In this document: in pieces, positions 1-8,170 of the stretch
Layout of the letters: every line of letters starts with the position of its first letter
Numbering within the stretch: position 1 is the first letter of the stretch
NCBI GenBank assembly: GCA_041744375.1
Contig: JBGTLA010000026.1
Span: 1 to 24,730 of the forward strand
From: JBGTLA01 sp041744375
GTDB lineage: Bacteria > Actinomycetota > Acidimicrobiia > Spongiisociales > ZC4RG35
Length of the DNA: 24,730 bases
Direction of reading: 5' to 3'
Notes under the pieces: model-generated
Database searches by the model: none
Told to the model about the DNA's origin: nothing
Seen by the model: only the letters and a program-made list of their open reading frames with translations
Made by a program: the position numbers and the translations under genes

Positions 1-270
1 GCCCAGGCCACCATCGCCGCCGACGCCGCGGCCCTCGCCGCCGCTCCGCTCACTTTCCTGGGGGGTGATGCGGCGGCGGAGGCGGCAGCTTTCGCCTCGC
101 TCAACGATGCAAGGATGGTGTTCTGTCGATGTCCACCCGACCCGCGCCCATTGGCGCGCACGGTCACCGTAGAGGTGGTTTCGTCCGTCGATGTCCCCTT
201 CTTCGGTGCTCGCCAGGTGCGGGCCCGGGCCGCAGCCGAGTTCGATCCGCTGGGAATGTTCGGCGGTTGA
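1..270 (+). CDS. TadE-like secretion/pilus protein, C-terminal fragment
   Basis: An open frame enters at base 1 and ends at TGA 268-270, giving 89 residues with no start in the window. It begins with an Ala-rich helix (AQATIAADAAALAAA), a pattern typical of the small TadE/TadG-like proteins of actinobacterial Flp-pilus or secretion loci. A Cys-x-Cys (FCRCPPD) and a beta-rich tail (TVTVEVVSSVDVPFFG) follow, ending in a charged segment. In many actinobacteria such a protein (the Rv3654c-type 'helicase/secretion neighborhood TadE-like' family) sits close to a DECH helicase, and that helicase is present here at 920-3190. The family call rests on this neighbourhood plus composition. The N-terminal membrane helix that would prove it lies outside the window. 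Confidence 0.6.
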   Translation, partial: AQATIAADAAALAAAPLTFLGGDAAAEAAAFASLNDARMVFCRCPPDPRPLARTVTVEVVSSVDVPFFGARQVRARAAAEFDPLGMFGG

Positions 271-408
271 GGGTCCGACGCGGCTCTTCGGGGTGTCCAC
301 CGGTACCCAATTCATCTTCGTAGGCGCCGACAGACGCCCCGGCCAAGCGACGGAGCACCGGGTAGAGCGGCTCCGGTTCCCGCAGCCGTCCCCTATTCGC
401 CCGTCCCC

Positions 409-457
409 TAAGCTGGGCGGCATGTCGGGCCGCCTCGCCATCTCGGGAACGGGCTGA
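409..457 (+). promoter_or_regulatory. Possible leaderless promoter and 11-residue leader ORF before ybaK
   Basis: A -10-like TAAGCT (409-414) lies seven bases before an ATG at 422. From that ATG a tiny frame of 11 codons (MSGRLAISGTG) ends at TGA 455-457, two bases before the ybaK ATG at 460. If transcription starts near 422 the transcript would begin with this leader ORF, and ribosomes ending it could re-initiate on ybaK. No good -35 is visible and the ORF may be chance. The rest of the gap 271-459 shows nothing else I can support. Confidence 0.3.
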
Positions 458-459
458 CG

Positions 460-927
460 ATGCCGACGCCGGCCGTGCGTGCCCTGCAGAGGGCCGGCGT
501 CTCCTTCGAACTCCACCGTTACACCGTGTCGCAGGCGGTCGGCGAAGGTTATGGGAAGGCTGTTGCCTCGGCCCTCGGTGCAGAAGGGGTGCGGGTCTTC
601 AAGACATTGGTGGCAAGCGCTGACGGCGCCCTGGTACTGGCGGTGATCCCGGTGATATCTCGGTTGTCGACCAGGGCCCTGGCTCGGGCAACTGGGGCCA
701 AGAAGGCGGCCATGGCCGATCCGGCCGAAGCCGAACGCGTCACGGGATATGTCGTCGGCGGAGTGAGCCCGGTAGGTACGCGCAGTCGCCTCCCGCTCTT
801 CTTGGACGACTCCGGAGTCTCGTTCGAGACGATCTTCGTGTCGGCCGGAAAACGGGGACTCCAGGTGGAGCTCGACCCCAGCGACCTCCTGCGCGTCGCC
901 TCGGGCAGGGCAGCTCCGCTCACCTGA
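460..927 (+). CDS. ybaK: YbaK/EbsC-family Cys-tRNA(Pro) deacylase
   Basis: This 155-residue protein matches the YbaK family end to end, in length and motifs. These free-standing editing enzymes hydrolyse Cys-tRNA(Pro) mischarged by prolyl-tRNA synthetase. Visible signatures are the N-terminal TPAVRALQRAGVSFELHRY, the conserved VFKTLV with the catalytic-site lysine at about residue 48, GAKKAAMADP (79-88), the substrate-loop TGYVVGGVSPVG (95-106) and VSAGKRGLQVEL (127-138). The start at 460 is chosen because homologues begin with the same TPA segment, and GGGAACGGG just upstream could act as a weak ribosome site. The last 8 bases overlap the 3' end of the convergent helicase gene, so the two may share transcription-termination signals. 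The family call is secure. The exact substrate (Cys, or another mischarged amino acid) is inferred from the bacterial subfamily. Confidence 0.93.
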   Translation: MPTPAVRALQRAGVSFELHRYTVSQAVGEGYGKAVASALGAEGVRVFKTLVASADGALVLAVIPVISRLSTRALARATGAKKAAMADPAEAERVTGYVVGGVSPVGTRSRLPLFLDDSGVSFETIFVSAGKRGLQVELDPSDLLRVASGRAAPLT

Positions 928-3190
928 CCAGCATGGTCTCCAAGAGGCGAGCCGCTCCTGCCTTGTCGAGCGGCTCATTGAAATTGCCGCACTTGGGTGA
1001 CTGGACGCACGACGGGCACCCGTCGACGCACGGGCAAGCCCGTATCGCCACCAAGGTGGCCTCCCAGTGGTCCGCCCCGGCCCCGAAGGCCACCTCCGAG
1101 ATCCCCGCTCCACCGGCGTACGCCTCGTAGATGAATATGGCAGGGCCACCGGTGGCCGGATGCCACGGTGTCGACAGCCCGCCGATGTCCCAGCGATCGC
1201 ACACCGCCCGCAAGGGAAGGAGGGCGATGCCGGCGTGCTCGGCGGCGTGGAGGGCGCCCGCTGCCTCGAGGTGATCGAGACCGGCCGAGGAGGTCACCGT
1301 GTCGGGAATGCCGAGCCAGATGGCGGCCGTCTCATAGGTGGTCGAGGGGAGGTCGAGAGCAATGGTGTCCAGTGTGTCGCTCTTTCTCAAACCCTTCTTC
1401 TGGTAGGCCGTCACCTCCGAAAGGACTCTCACCGTCCCGAGATGGAGTCGCACCTGGCCTACCGTGGTCGAGGCGGTACGCGCCAGGACCTCGAGGTCTG
1501 TTTCCACTTTGGGTTGGGTGTAGTAGGCCACTGCGGCGCGAACGACCGACACCTCGGCCAGTCGCGTGTCGATCTGTTCGACCAGGTAGGTCTGGCCGAG
1601 ATGGAGGTAGACGGCACCTTCGTGCCCGTCCCGATAGGCCCGTGTCTCATCGAGAAAACTCAGCACCGTGGGCGCGGCCGTGCGATCGATGACCGAGAAC
1701 CTGCGCCCTCCCGCCGAGCGAAGATCCACTTGAGGGGCCGGACGTTGTCGGTGCCCCCAGTAGAGGGCGTCGTCGCGCAGCTTGAGATGTCCGGACTGCA
1801 CGAGGAGGTTGGCGGCCTCCTCGACCACCTCTCCCATGATCTCTCTGTCGTCGAGCCGGAGGGGGAGCTCGTAGGCGGCGCATCCGGCGTGAGCCTTCGC
1901 CACCTCGGGATTGGAGGGGTTGATAACCACCGCCTCGGGGGCGCGCTCGAAGAGTTGGTCGGGGTTGGCCATGAAGTACTGGTCGAGGGCGTCCTCTCCT
2001 GCCACCAGGGTGACGAGGGACGACTCGTTGGAGCGACCCGCCCGACCCGCTTGCTGACGGAAGGACGAGATGGTGCCCGGGAAGGTCGTGAGGACGGCGG
2101 CCTGGAGGGAGCCCACGTCGATGCCGAGCTCCAGGGCGTTGGTGGCGACGATGCCCAAGAGGTCGCCACCAAAAAGGCGCGCCTCGATTCGGCGGCGTTC
2201 CTCGGGAAGGTAACCGCCCCGATAGGAGGCGAGACGGGCGGACCGGTCGTCATTTAGGCGGTCGGAAGCCCACCGGAACATCAGCTCGGTCGCCTTGCGG
2301 CTGCGGGCGAAGGCGATGGTGGACACGTCGTTGCCAACCAGGTCCACCAAGAGGTCGGTCGCCTCCGCCAACGCCGATCGGCGACGGCCCCCTTCTCGGT
2401 CCGTCAGCTCGGGATTCCACAAGGCGATCCATTGCTCGGCACGGGGCGAGTCGTCGTGGTCGATGACCTCCACCTCCATCCCGCACAGATCCGACGCCAG
2501 ACCTCCCGGGTTCCCGATCGTGGCAGAGGTGAATACGAAGGTGGGGTGGCTGCCGTAGTGGTGACACAGGCGGCGCAGGCGACGCAAGACCATGGCCACA
2601 TGGGTACCGAACATTCCCCGCAGGCTGTGCAACTCGTCCACCACCACATAGCGCAGCCGATGGAGGAAATCGGCCCATCGGTCATGATGGGGGAGGATTC
2701 CGACATGGAGCATGTCGGGGTTGGTCAAGATGACCGGAACCGACTTGCGGACATTGGCGCGAGTGGCCGTGGGTGTGTCCCCGTCGTAGGTCGCCGTTTC
2801 CAATCCCGGTATTCCCAGAGCACCGAAGGATCGCGCCTGGTCCTGGGCCAGGGCCTTGGTGGGATAGAGGCACAAGGCAGTAGAGCGAGGGTCCTCGAGT
2901 CGCGCCTCGGCTATGGGCAACTGATAGCAGAGCGTCTTTCCTCCGGCCGTTCCGGCCACGACGACGGTGTGCCGGCCGCCACGGATCAGGTCGAGGGCGC
3001 GCGCCTGGTGCCGGTAGAGGTCGTCGACGCCGATCTCGACCAGCCGAGCCGTGACCGCGCTCGGCAGCGCCCGTGCAGGCCGGGCGTGGATGGCAGAACG
3101 AGCCGGAACCAAACGGGCGTCGACCAGCTCGCCGTCGAGGTCGGGGGACTGGGCCCAGCGGGCCAGCAGCGCAGCAGGGTCGAAGGACAC
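920..3190 (-). CDS. DECH-type superfamily 2 helicase (MrfA/YprA-like)
   Basis: This 756-residue ATP-dependent helicase carries a full SF2 motif set: Walker A AGTAGGKT (79-86), PTKALAQDQ (motif Ia, about 110-118), DELH (185-188), TSATIGNP (221-228), NALELGIDVG (351-360) and QQAGRAGR (379-386). The C-terminus has the cysteine cluster CPCVDGCPSC...KCGN (Cys 719, 721, 725, 728, 734) followed by NEPLDK, the DUF1998-type metal site seen in MrfA, a Bacillus mitomycin-damage repair helicase. Actinobacterial members form the 'helicase/secretion neighborhood' DECH family and often sit near TadE-like genes, as here. The start is GTG at 3190-3188. A -10-like CACACT (3202-3197, minus strand) lies 6 bases upstream, which suggests a leaderless start. 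The gene is 95 bases downstream of the DUF3352-like gene on the same strand. A DNA-repair role is inferred from MrfA. Confidence 0.9.
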   Translation of the reverse strand: MSFDPAALLARWAQSPDLDGELVDARLVPARSAIHARPARALPSAVTARLVEIGVDDLYRHQARALDLIRGGRHTVVVAGTAGGKTLCYQLPIAEARLEDPRSTALCLYPTKALAQDQARSFGALGIPGLETATYDGDTPTATRANVRKSVPVILTNPDMLHVGILPHHDRWADFLHRLRYVVVDELHSLRGMFGTHVAMVLRRLRRLCHHYGSHPTFVFTSATIGNPGGLASDLCGMEVEVIDHDDSPRAEQWIALWNPELTDREGGRRRSALAEATDLLVDLVGNDVSTIAFARSRKATELMFRWASDRLNDDRSARLASYRGGYLPEERRRIEARLFGGDLLGIVATNALELGIDVGSLQAAVLTTFPGTISSFRQQAGRAGRSNESSLVTLVAGEDALDQYFMANPDQLFERAPEAVVINPSNPEVAKAHAGCAAYELPLRLDDREIMGEVVEEAANLLVQSGHLKLRDDALYWGHRQRPAPQVDLRSAGGRRFSVIDRTAAPTVLSFLDETRAYRDGHEGAVYLHLGQTYLVEQIDTRLAEVSVVRAAVAYYTQPKVETDLEVLARTASTTVGQVRLHLGTVRVLSEVTAYQKKGLRKSDTLDTIALDLPSTTYETAAIWLGIPDTVTSSAGLDHLEAAGALHAAEHAGIALLPLRAVCDRWDIGGLSTPWHPATGGPAIFIYEAYAGGAGISEVAFGAGADHWEATLVAIRACPCVDGCPSCVQSPKCGNFNEPLDKAGAARLLETMLVR

Positions 3191-3285
3191 CCCGCGAGTG
3201 TGGCAGGGCCGCTCCCCGCGGCGACACCTACCACCCGGTACCTACTCAGGGCTTCGACCGCGCCATGGCTCGTGGTCGCCCGGCG

Positions 3286-4914
3286 TCAGCAGCGGGCCTC
3301 GATCTCCACCACCACCGAGGTCGTCACCAGCGAGCCGTCCGCCGTCGACCCGGCGGCCACCAGGCCCACGGGAAGACAGGAGAGCAACTCTGCGGTGTCG
3401 GGGTCGTCGGCCGCCACGAGACCATCGAGGAGCTCGATGACGGCGGGTACGTCCATGAGGGCCACCAGCTCACCATCCACTAGGCCCCGGGCTCGGCGAT
3501 AGGTGTCGCTGGAATCGAACCCGGCCTCCGGTGCTGCCCGGATGAGAGAGCGATCGGAGGTGAGGAACGTGAAGTGGTCGCGGGTACCAATGTTGACGAG
3601 ACCTTCGAACGAGTACCCGCCGTCGATCGGTGCGGCCATCACGCCCATCGACTCGACCAGGCCCACCAACCGGTCAACGAAAGCGGACTGGTTGCGGTCG
3701 GATACCCCCACCAAGGCGGCGTTGACAGGAAAGAGAATGTCCGTCGATGGCCATACTGCCACCGCGCCGTCGACGGAGAACACCGCCAAGAGCTCCTCGA
3801 TCGAGAAGCCCAACTCCTCCTCGAACTCCTCGGTCCTTCCATCGAGCATGGCCGACTCGGTGAGGGTGGCGTACTGGTCGAGTACTGGTCCCGTCCGGAA
3901 CAGGGCGATGGTCTCGGCTGGAAGCGCCGCCAGCAGAGTCGGCTCGTAGGACGCCGACGGCCCATCGCCAAATTCGGTGACGTAGTCGATGCGCAGCTCC
4001 CCCGCGCCCACCGAGACCGAGCCGACCGTCAGGCCCGCCTCGCTCGGGTCGAGAGATGGCGCCACTCCAAGGTCGCCGAAGGCCTCGGCGGCTTGAGGGT
4101 TGGCTGTGAAGACGACCACGGCTCCTGGCGGGAGGATGTCCACCGCCTGCTCGAACCGGGGGAGGTCGGCGATCGTCTCTCCGCTGATGGGATCGACGAG
4201 ACGAGCCGCCAGTTCCCGGTCGGAGGCAACCAGCAGATCTGTGCCCTGACGAGCCAGGAGAACTTGGTGGTCATCGTGGGGGGAGAGAGCCTGAAAGGTG
4301 ACTCCACCCACGTCGACCTCTTCGACGTGGCCGGCTGCGGCCGCCACCTTGGTCAGGAAAGCGTCGAGGGCGGCGGAGTCGTCCCCGCCCACGACGATGA
4401 TCGTCCCCGGCTCGTGGGAGGAGGTGGCGAGTATCCCCACCGCCACCGGGCCGGTGGCCCAACTGGCGATGTCGTCTCGGAAGGAGAGGTCGAGGTCGGC
4501 GAACTCGCTGTCTAACGAGGCAACGACCTCCTCCAGCAGGCTCTCGGGGTCCAGGGGCTGGCCTGTTTGCGCTTCGACCAATGGGCTGAACGCCTCGAGC
4601 AGCGACTTGGTCTCCTCGGAGCCGAGGGCAGCCACGTCGACTTCGAAGTAGAAGGCGGCGTCGGAGGGGATGCGATCGGCGTATGTGGCAGTGGCGACGG
4701 GGGGCTCACCACCCGTGAAAGCCATCGCCGCCGCCCCCAGCGCCAAGACCACCGCCGCCACGCCGCCGAACACGAACCAGGCCGGCCGGCGGTCGGAAGG
4801 CCGGGGGGAACGGTCCGGCCCGGCCTCGATCGTCGTGGTGGTCACGTCCGCCCCACAGGAGGGGCAGGTCGAGGAATCGCTCGACACGGCGGTCTCACAG
4901 ACAGGGCAGGTCAC
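3286..4914 (-). CDS. Zinc-ribbon, single-pass membrane DUF3352-like protein
   Basis: This 542-residue protein has three parts. Residues 3-20 form a short zinc ribbon with two CxxC pairs (CPVC and CPSC). A Thr/Pro-rich linker leads to one membrane helix at about 46-66 (WFVFGGVAAVVLALGAAAMA). The remaining roughly 470 residues are predicted to lie outside the cell. They open with YADRIPSDAAFYFEVDVAAL, which resembles the start of DUF3352 domains ('P.dA..y..vd'), and later segments repeat the same style (LAALPAETIALFRTG; SAFVDRLVGLVESM; DGELVALMDVPAVIELL). Function is unknown. The start is GTG at 4914-4912 with a GGAGA ribosome site six bases upstream. It is first in line before the helicase (95-base gap), so the two may be co-transcribed, and it is divergent from polX. 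The DUF3352 assignment is by pattern and could be wrong. The topology is well supported. Confidence 0.75.
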   Translation of the reverse strand: MTCPVCETAVSSDSSTCPSCGADVTTTTIEAGPDRSPRPSDRRPAWFVFGGVAAVVLALGAAAMAFTGGEPPVATATYADRIPSDAAFYFEVDVAALGSEETKSLLEAFSPLVEAQTGQPLDPESLLEEVVASLDSEFADLDLSFRDDIASWATGPVAVGILATSSHEPGTIIVVGGDDSAALDAFLTKVAAAAGHVEEVDVGGVTFQALSPHDDHQVLLARQGTDLLVASDRELAARLVDPISGETIADLPRFEQAVDILPPGAVVVFTANPQAAEAFGDLGVAPSLDPSEAGLTVGSVSVGAGELRIDYVTEFGDGPSASYEPTLLAALPAETIALFRTGPVLDQYATLTESAMLDGRTEEFEEELGFSIEELLAVFSVDGAVAVWPSTDILFPVNAALVGVSDRNQSAFVDRLVGLVESMGVMAAPIDGGYSFEGLVNIGTRDHFTFLTSDRSLIRAAPEAGFDSSDTYRRARGLVDGELVALMDVPAVIELLDGLVAADDPDTAELLSCLPVGLVAAGSTADGSLVTTSVVVEIEARC

Positions 4915-5038
4915 GGGGTTCTCCGGCTCTCGGGAATGGGATAATCGGACCGATCTCGGGTGGGGTTGAGCGTTCTGGGTCCCTTCGTCGGGACGGTCGA
5001 CCGCGCTCTTCCGCCGAATCCTGCCATGTCGGGGCTCC

Positions 5039-5065
5039 TTGCGGATATCCGCAACGGCGTATTCT
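5039..5065 (+). promoter_or_regulatory. polX promoter with perfect 16-bp palindrome
   Basis: TTGCGGATATCCGCAA (5039-5054) is a perfect inverted repeat. A -10-like TATTCT follows at 5060-5065, and the polX start codons GTG 5070 and GTG 5073 lie 4 and 7 bases after it. The palindrome would cover the -35 region, the usual place for a repressor or activator dimer. No protein is identified. It is not the actinobacterial LexA box (TCGAAC-N4-GTTCGA). Confidence 0.45.
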
Positions 5066-5069
5066 CACG

Positions 5070-6794
5070 GTGGTGACCACCCGAGACGTCCTCGCCGTGC
5101 TGGCCGAACTGGCCACCCTCACCACTCTGGCCGAGGGCACCCCACAGTCGTTCAAGGTGCGGGCATACGAGAACGCCCGCGCCGGCATCGAGGGTGCCGG
5201 TGTGGACGTGACGACCATGTCCAAACCCGAGTTGGTCCGGATCAAGGGGGTTGGCCCTTCCATCGCCGACAAGATCCTCGAGTTCACGGCCTCCGGCACC
5301 GTCTCGAAGCTCGAAGAACTACGCGCTCGGTTCCCTCCCGAATTCGTGCAGCTCACTCGCATTCCCGGTCTCGGTCCCAAGACGCTGATCATGCTGCGTG
5401 AACGCCTCGGCATCACCGACCTCGACGGCCTCAAGGCGGCCCTCGATGCTCAGGCCCTCAGGGAGCTGCCGGGGCTGGGCAAGACCTCCGAAGAGAAGAT
5501 CGCCCGTGCCATCGAACGGCTCGGGCTGCACGGCAAGGACCGGCGAACACCCATCGTGGACGCCTTGCCGGTAGCGAAGCGCCTCGTCGCAGAGGTTTCG
5601 AAGCTGGAAGGGGTCACCGCCGCCGCCTGGTGCGGAAGCCTCCGCCGCTTCTCCGACACCATCGGCGACGTCGACATCGTGGTGGCCACCCGCCGGCCTC
5701 AGCCCGTCATGGAGCACATGGCCGGCCACCCGCTTGCCACCGAGACGATCGCCGCCGGGACGACCAAGACGTCGATCCTGACACGGGCGGGTCTCCAGGT
5801 GGACGTGCGGGCGGTGGCACCCGACCAGTTCGGCTCGGCCCTGCTCTATTTCACCGGCTCGAAAGCTCACAACATCGCTCTGCGTCAGCGGGCCATCGAC
5901 CGGGGGTGGCTTCTCAACGAGTACGGGCTCATGGACGGCGACGAGACGGTGGCCTCCGAGAACGAGAGCGACATCTACTCGGCGCTCGGTCTTGCCTACA
6001 TCGCCCCTCCGCTGCGGGAGGGAGCGGGCGAGATCGAAGCAGCCGAAGCAGGCACTCTTCCCACGCTGGTCACGGTTGATGACATCAAGGGCGACCTGCA
6101 CTATCACACCGACCGCTCCGGCGACGGGAGGTCATCGCTCGAGGAAATGGTGACGGCGGCGAGAGATCGGGGTTATGAGTACGTGGCGATCACGGACCAC
6201 GGCGAGGACCTGAGCATCAACGGTTCCACTCGCCAGGAGATGCTCGACCACCGCGACCGTATCCGAGAGATGGAACAGAGCCACGGCATCCGTCTCCTGT
6301 TCGGGTGCGAGTTGAACATCGGTCCCGACGGTTCCCTCGACTACGACGCCGACTTCCGGTCGGAGTTCGACTTCTGCGTCGCCTCCATCCATTCGCATTT
6401 CGACCTCGAGGCCGAAGCGCAGACGGTTCGGATCCTGACGGCGATCGCCGACCCGTCGGTGACCGTGATCGGCCACCTCACCGGGCGCTACATCGGGCGA
6501 CGACCCGGGGTCGAACTCGACGTCGACTCGGTGTTGACCGGGCTGGCCACCACCGGGGTAGCCCTCGAAATCAACGGGGCACTCGACCGACTCGATGCCA
6601 CCGCCGACGTGGCCCGTCAAGCCGTGCGGGCCGGAGTCACGCTCACCATCTCCACGGACAGCCACCACACTTCGGAGTTGCGGCGAATGGAGTATGGCGT
6701 CGAGTGGGCCCGGAGAGGATGGGTGCCGGCGGAGGCAGTCGCCAACACGCTCCCGTTGCTCGACTTCGAATCGTGGGCGGTGCGCCGGAGGTGA
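5070..6794 (+). CDS. polX: Family X DNA polymerase with PHP domain (PolX)
   Basis: At 574 residues this protein has the full bacterial PolX layout. N-terminal helix-hairpin-helix elements (IKGVGPSIADKI 58-69, IPGLGPKTL 98-106, LPGLGKTSEEKI 133-144) precede the polymerase palm. The palm has GSLRR (189-193), catalytic Asp200 and Asp202 in GDVDIVV, and Asp245 in VDVRAV. The C-terminal PHP domain keeps its metal ligands: H344 and H346 (LHYHTD), D376-H377 (ITDHGED), E414 (GCELN), H441 (SIHSHF), H469 (GHL), and D530 and H532 (STDSHH). In Bacillus and Deinococcus this enzyme fills gaps in base-excision repair, and the PHP domain gives 3'-5' exonuclease activity. Starts at GTG 5070 or GTG 5073 are equally possible; no Shine-Dalgarno is visible. 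The gene converges on the LCP gene with a 9-base gap. Confidence 0.95.
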   Translation: MVTTRDVLAVLAELATLTTLAEGTPQSFKVRAYENARAGIEGAGVDVTTMSKPELVRIKGVGPSIADKILEFTASGTVSKLEELRARFPPEFVQLTRIPGLGPKTLIMLRERLGITDLDGLKAALDAQALRELPGLGKTSEEKIARAIERLGLHGKDRRTPIVDALPVAKRLVAEVSKLEGVTAAAWCGSLRRFSDTIGDVDIVVATRRPQPVMEHMAGHPLATETIAAGTTKTSILTRAGLQVDVRAVAPDQFGSALLYFTGSKAHNIALRQRAIDRGWLLNEYGLMDGDETVASENESDIYSALGLAYIAPPLREGAGEIEAAEAGTLPTLVTVDDIKGDLHYHTDRSGDGRSSLEEMVTAARDRGYEYVAITDHGEDLSINGSTRQEMLDHRDRIREMEQSHGIRLLFGCELNIGPDGSLDYDADFRSEFDFCVASIHSHFDLEAEAQTVRILTAIADPSVTVIGHLTGRYIGRRPGVELDVDSVLTGLATTGVALEINGALDRLDATADVARQAVRAGVTLTISTDSHHTSELRRMEYGVEWARRGWVPAEAVANTLPLLDFESWAVRRR

Positions 6795-6803
6795 GGCTCC
6801 CGA

Positions 6804-7991
6804 TTACGGGTCTTCCCCCCGCAGAGTCCCGTCGCGCAGATCGGCGAACATCTCGTCGGCGCCGTCGGTGAGGAACACCACGCTGGCACTGCCCGCCCGT
6901 CCCGTCCGGCCGGGAGCTACAGCGTTGACGACCTTGTCGGGATCGACTCGGGTGGTGGCCGCGGCGAGCCGCAGAAGTTCTGCGGGGTCCATGTCGGTCG
7001 AGAAGTGGGGCCGCGACGCCGCCAGGATGTCGGGCAGTGCCAGCGGTCCCATCGCCCCCACCATGGCCTGCGCGGCCATGAGCGCCATCCCCCCATGCTC
7101 CTGACGCTGAAAATCCCCGCGCGGCAACGTCTTGCGGGTCCGCGTGAACGCCAGCGCCTGGGCCGAGTCGAGGACCTGACGGCCGGCGTCGAAATACGCC
7201 TTGGCCGACGCATCGTCGAAGCGCATCGGAACGTCGATGTCCAACCCGCCGAGGATCTCGATGAGGGATTCGAAACCGGCGAACCCGGTCAGCAGGTACC
7301 CGTCGAACTCGAGTCCGCTCACGGCGGTGAAGGTGTCCATCATGAGGCTCGTGCCCCCGAAGACGAGGGCGGAGTTGATCCGCCCGTTTCCCCGGCCGGG
7401 CAGAGCGACCCAGGCGTCGCGCGGGACGCCCACCACCCCCGCGCCCCCCTCGCCGTCGATGCCGATGAAGTGGATGGAGTCGGTTCGGGTTTCGTCGCGG
7501 CGTTCGTTGGGGCGGGCGTCGGAGCCGGCTACAGCAATGAGCTTGGGGAAGGCGCCGAGCCGCTGCCCTACTCGCATGCTCGGCCACCACCCGCCGATGA
7601 CTCGCCATTCGGGGTCTGCCACTGCCAGCGTGATGTCGTCGTCGCCCGCCACTACCGCCAGTTCCCATTCTTCGTCCCATCGAGCCACCTCCGCCTGAAA
7701 CTGGAGGGGCGGAGTCCCATCGGAGCCGGCGAAGGCGTCGATGATTCCCTGCGGAGCGCGCGCCTCCTCTTCCTCCGTCATTCCGTACAAGGCCTTGATC
7801 AAGTCGGCCAACGGGCGCGGCGCTCCTTCGAAGGTGACTTCCGGTTCGGGGAGGGTGGTGGTGGTCGTCGTGGTGGTGGTCGTCGCTCGAGTGGTCGAGG
7901 TGGTCGTCGCAACTGTGCTCTCCGGTGTTGCTTGGGCCGAACAGGCGGCGGCCATCATCACGAGACTCAGCCATACGGCGACGCGCTCCAT
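6804..7991 (-). CDS. LCP-family (LytR-CpsA-Psr) predicted lipoprotein
   Basis: LCP enzymes transfer lipid-linked glycopolymers onto peptidoglycan outside the membrane. Starting at ATG 7991-7989 (GGGAG ribosome site upstream), the 395-residue product has a signal peptide ending in a lipobox MAAAC with Cys17. A Thr-rich spacer (about 29-47) and a roughly 90-residue region of unknown fold (about 55-145) follow. The LCP core keeps its key residues: SDAR (Asp158), TRTDSIHFIGID (Asp171), GVPRDAWVALPG (Arg191), GRINSALVFGG, and FTRTRK...GDFQRQEH (Arg284, Arg286). Most LCP proteins are anchored by an N-terminal membrane helix, so lipid anchoring would be unusual. A longer frame extends upstream, but its N-terminus lacks a signal sequence. 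The gene is divergent from hppA, and the 187-base gap holds a -10-like TAGCCT on this strand (8053-8048). Confidence 0.85.
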   Translation of the reverse strand: MERVAVWLSLVMMAAACSAQATPESTVATTTSTTRATTTTTTTTTTLPEPEVTFEGAPRPLADLIKALYGMTEEEEARAPQGIIDAFAGSDGTPPLQFQAEVARWDEEWELAVVAGDDDITLAVADPEWRVIGGWWPSMRVGQRLGAFPKLIAVAGSDARPNERRDETRTDSIHFIGIDGEGGAGVVGVPRDAWVALPGRGNGRINSALVFGGTSLMMDTFTAVSGLEFDGYLLTGFAGFESLIEILGGLDIDVPMRFDDASAKAYFDAGRQVLDSAQALAFTRTRKTLPRGDFQRQEHGGMALMAAQAMVGAMGPLALPDILAASRPHFSTDMDPAELLRLAAATTRVDPDKVVNAVAPGRTGRAGSASVVFLTDGADEMFADLRDGTLRGEDP

Positions 7992-8022
7992 CGGTTCGTC
8001 TCCCGTCCACGAAGGGCCAGCG

Positions 8023-8040
8023 CCGCCCTGCGGCGGCGAG
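8023..8040 (-). promoter_or_regulatory. Small GC hairpin in LCP gene leader
   Basis: CGCCGCC and GGCGGCG form a 7-bp stem with a four-base loop in the presumed 5' leader of the LCP gene, between the -10-like TAGCCT and the ribosome site. It could influence translation, but such GC stems are also common by chance in this base composition. Confidence 0.2.
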
Positions 8041-8130
8041 GGCGGGCAGGCTACAGCATCCTGCTCGATCAAACGACTCGATGGGCCGGGCCCGGAGTGG
8101 CCCGAATATGAACGGTCGGGATGCCCTTCC

Positions 8131-8170
8131 TATACTCCCCCCCGGTTTTGCCGAGACCGGTCCGGAGGAA
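8131..8170 (+). promoter_or_regulatory. hppA -10 element and ribosome binding site
   Basis: TATACT at 8131-8136 is a near-consensus -10 box, about 40 bases before the hppA ATG. GGAGGAA at 8164-8170 is a strong Shine-Dalgarno site with 8-base spacing to ATG 8179 and fixes the start. No convincing -35 is seen. hppA therefore has a true leader, unlike many other genes in this window. Confidence 0.6.

Noticed and set aside
1067..2257. Long plus-strand open frame opposite the DECH helicase
   Set aside because: Its translation is rich in Arg, Gly and His and lacks recognisable domains. The opposite strand carries a complete motif set, so this is a shadow of a high-GC gene.
7853..7910. GTGGTGGTC-rich simple repeat
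   Set aside because: On the minus strand it encodes the Thr-rich stalk of the LCP protein, so coding explains it; it is not an independent element.
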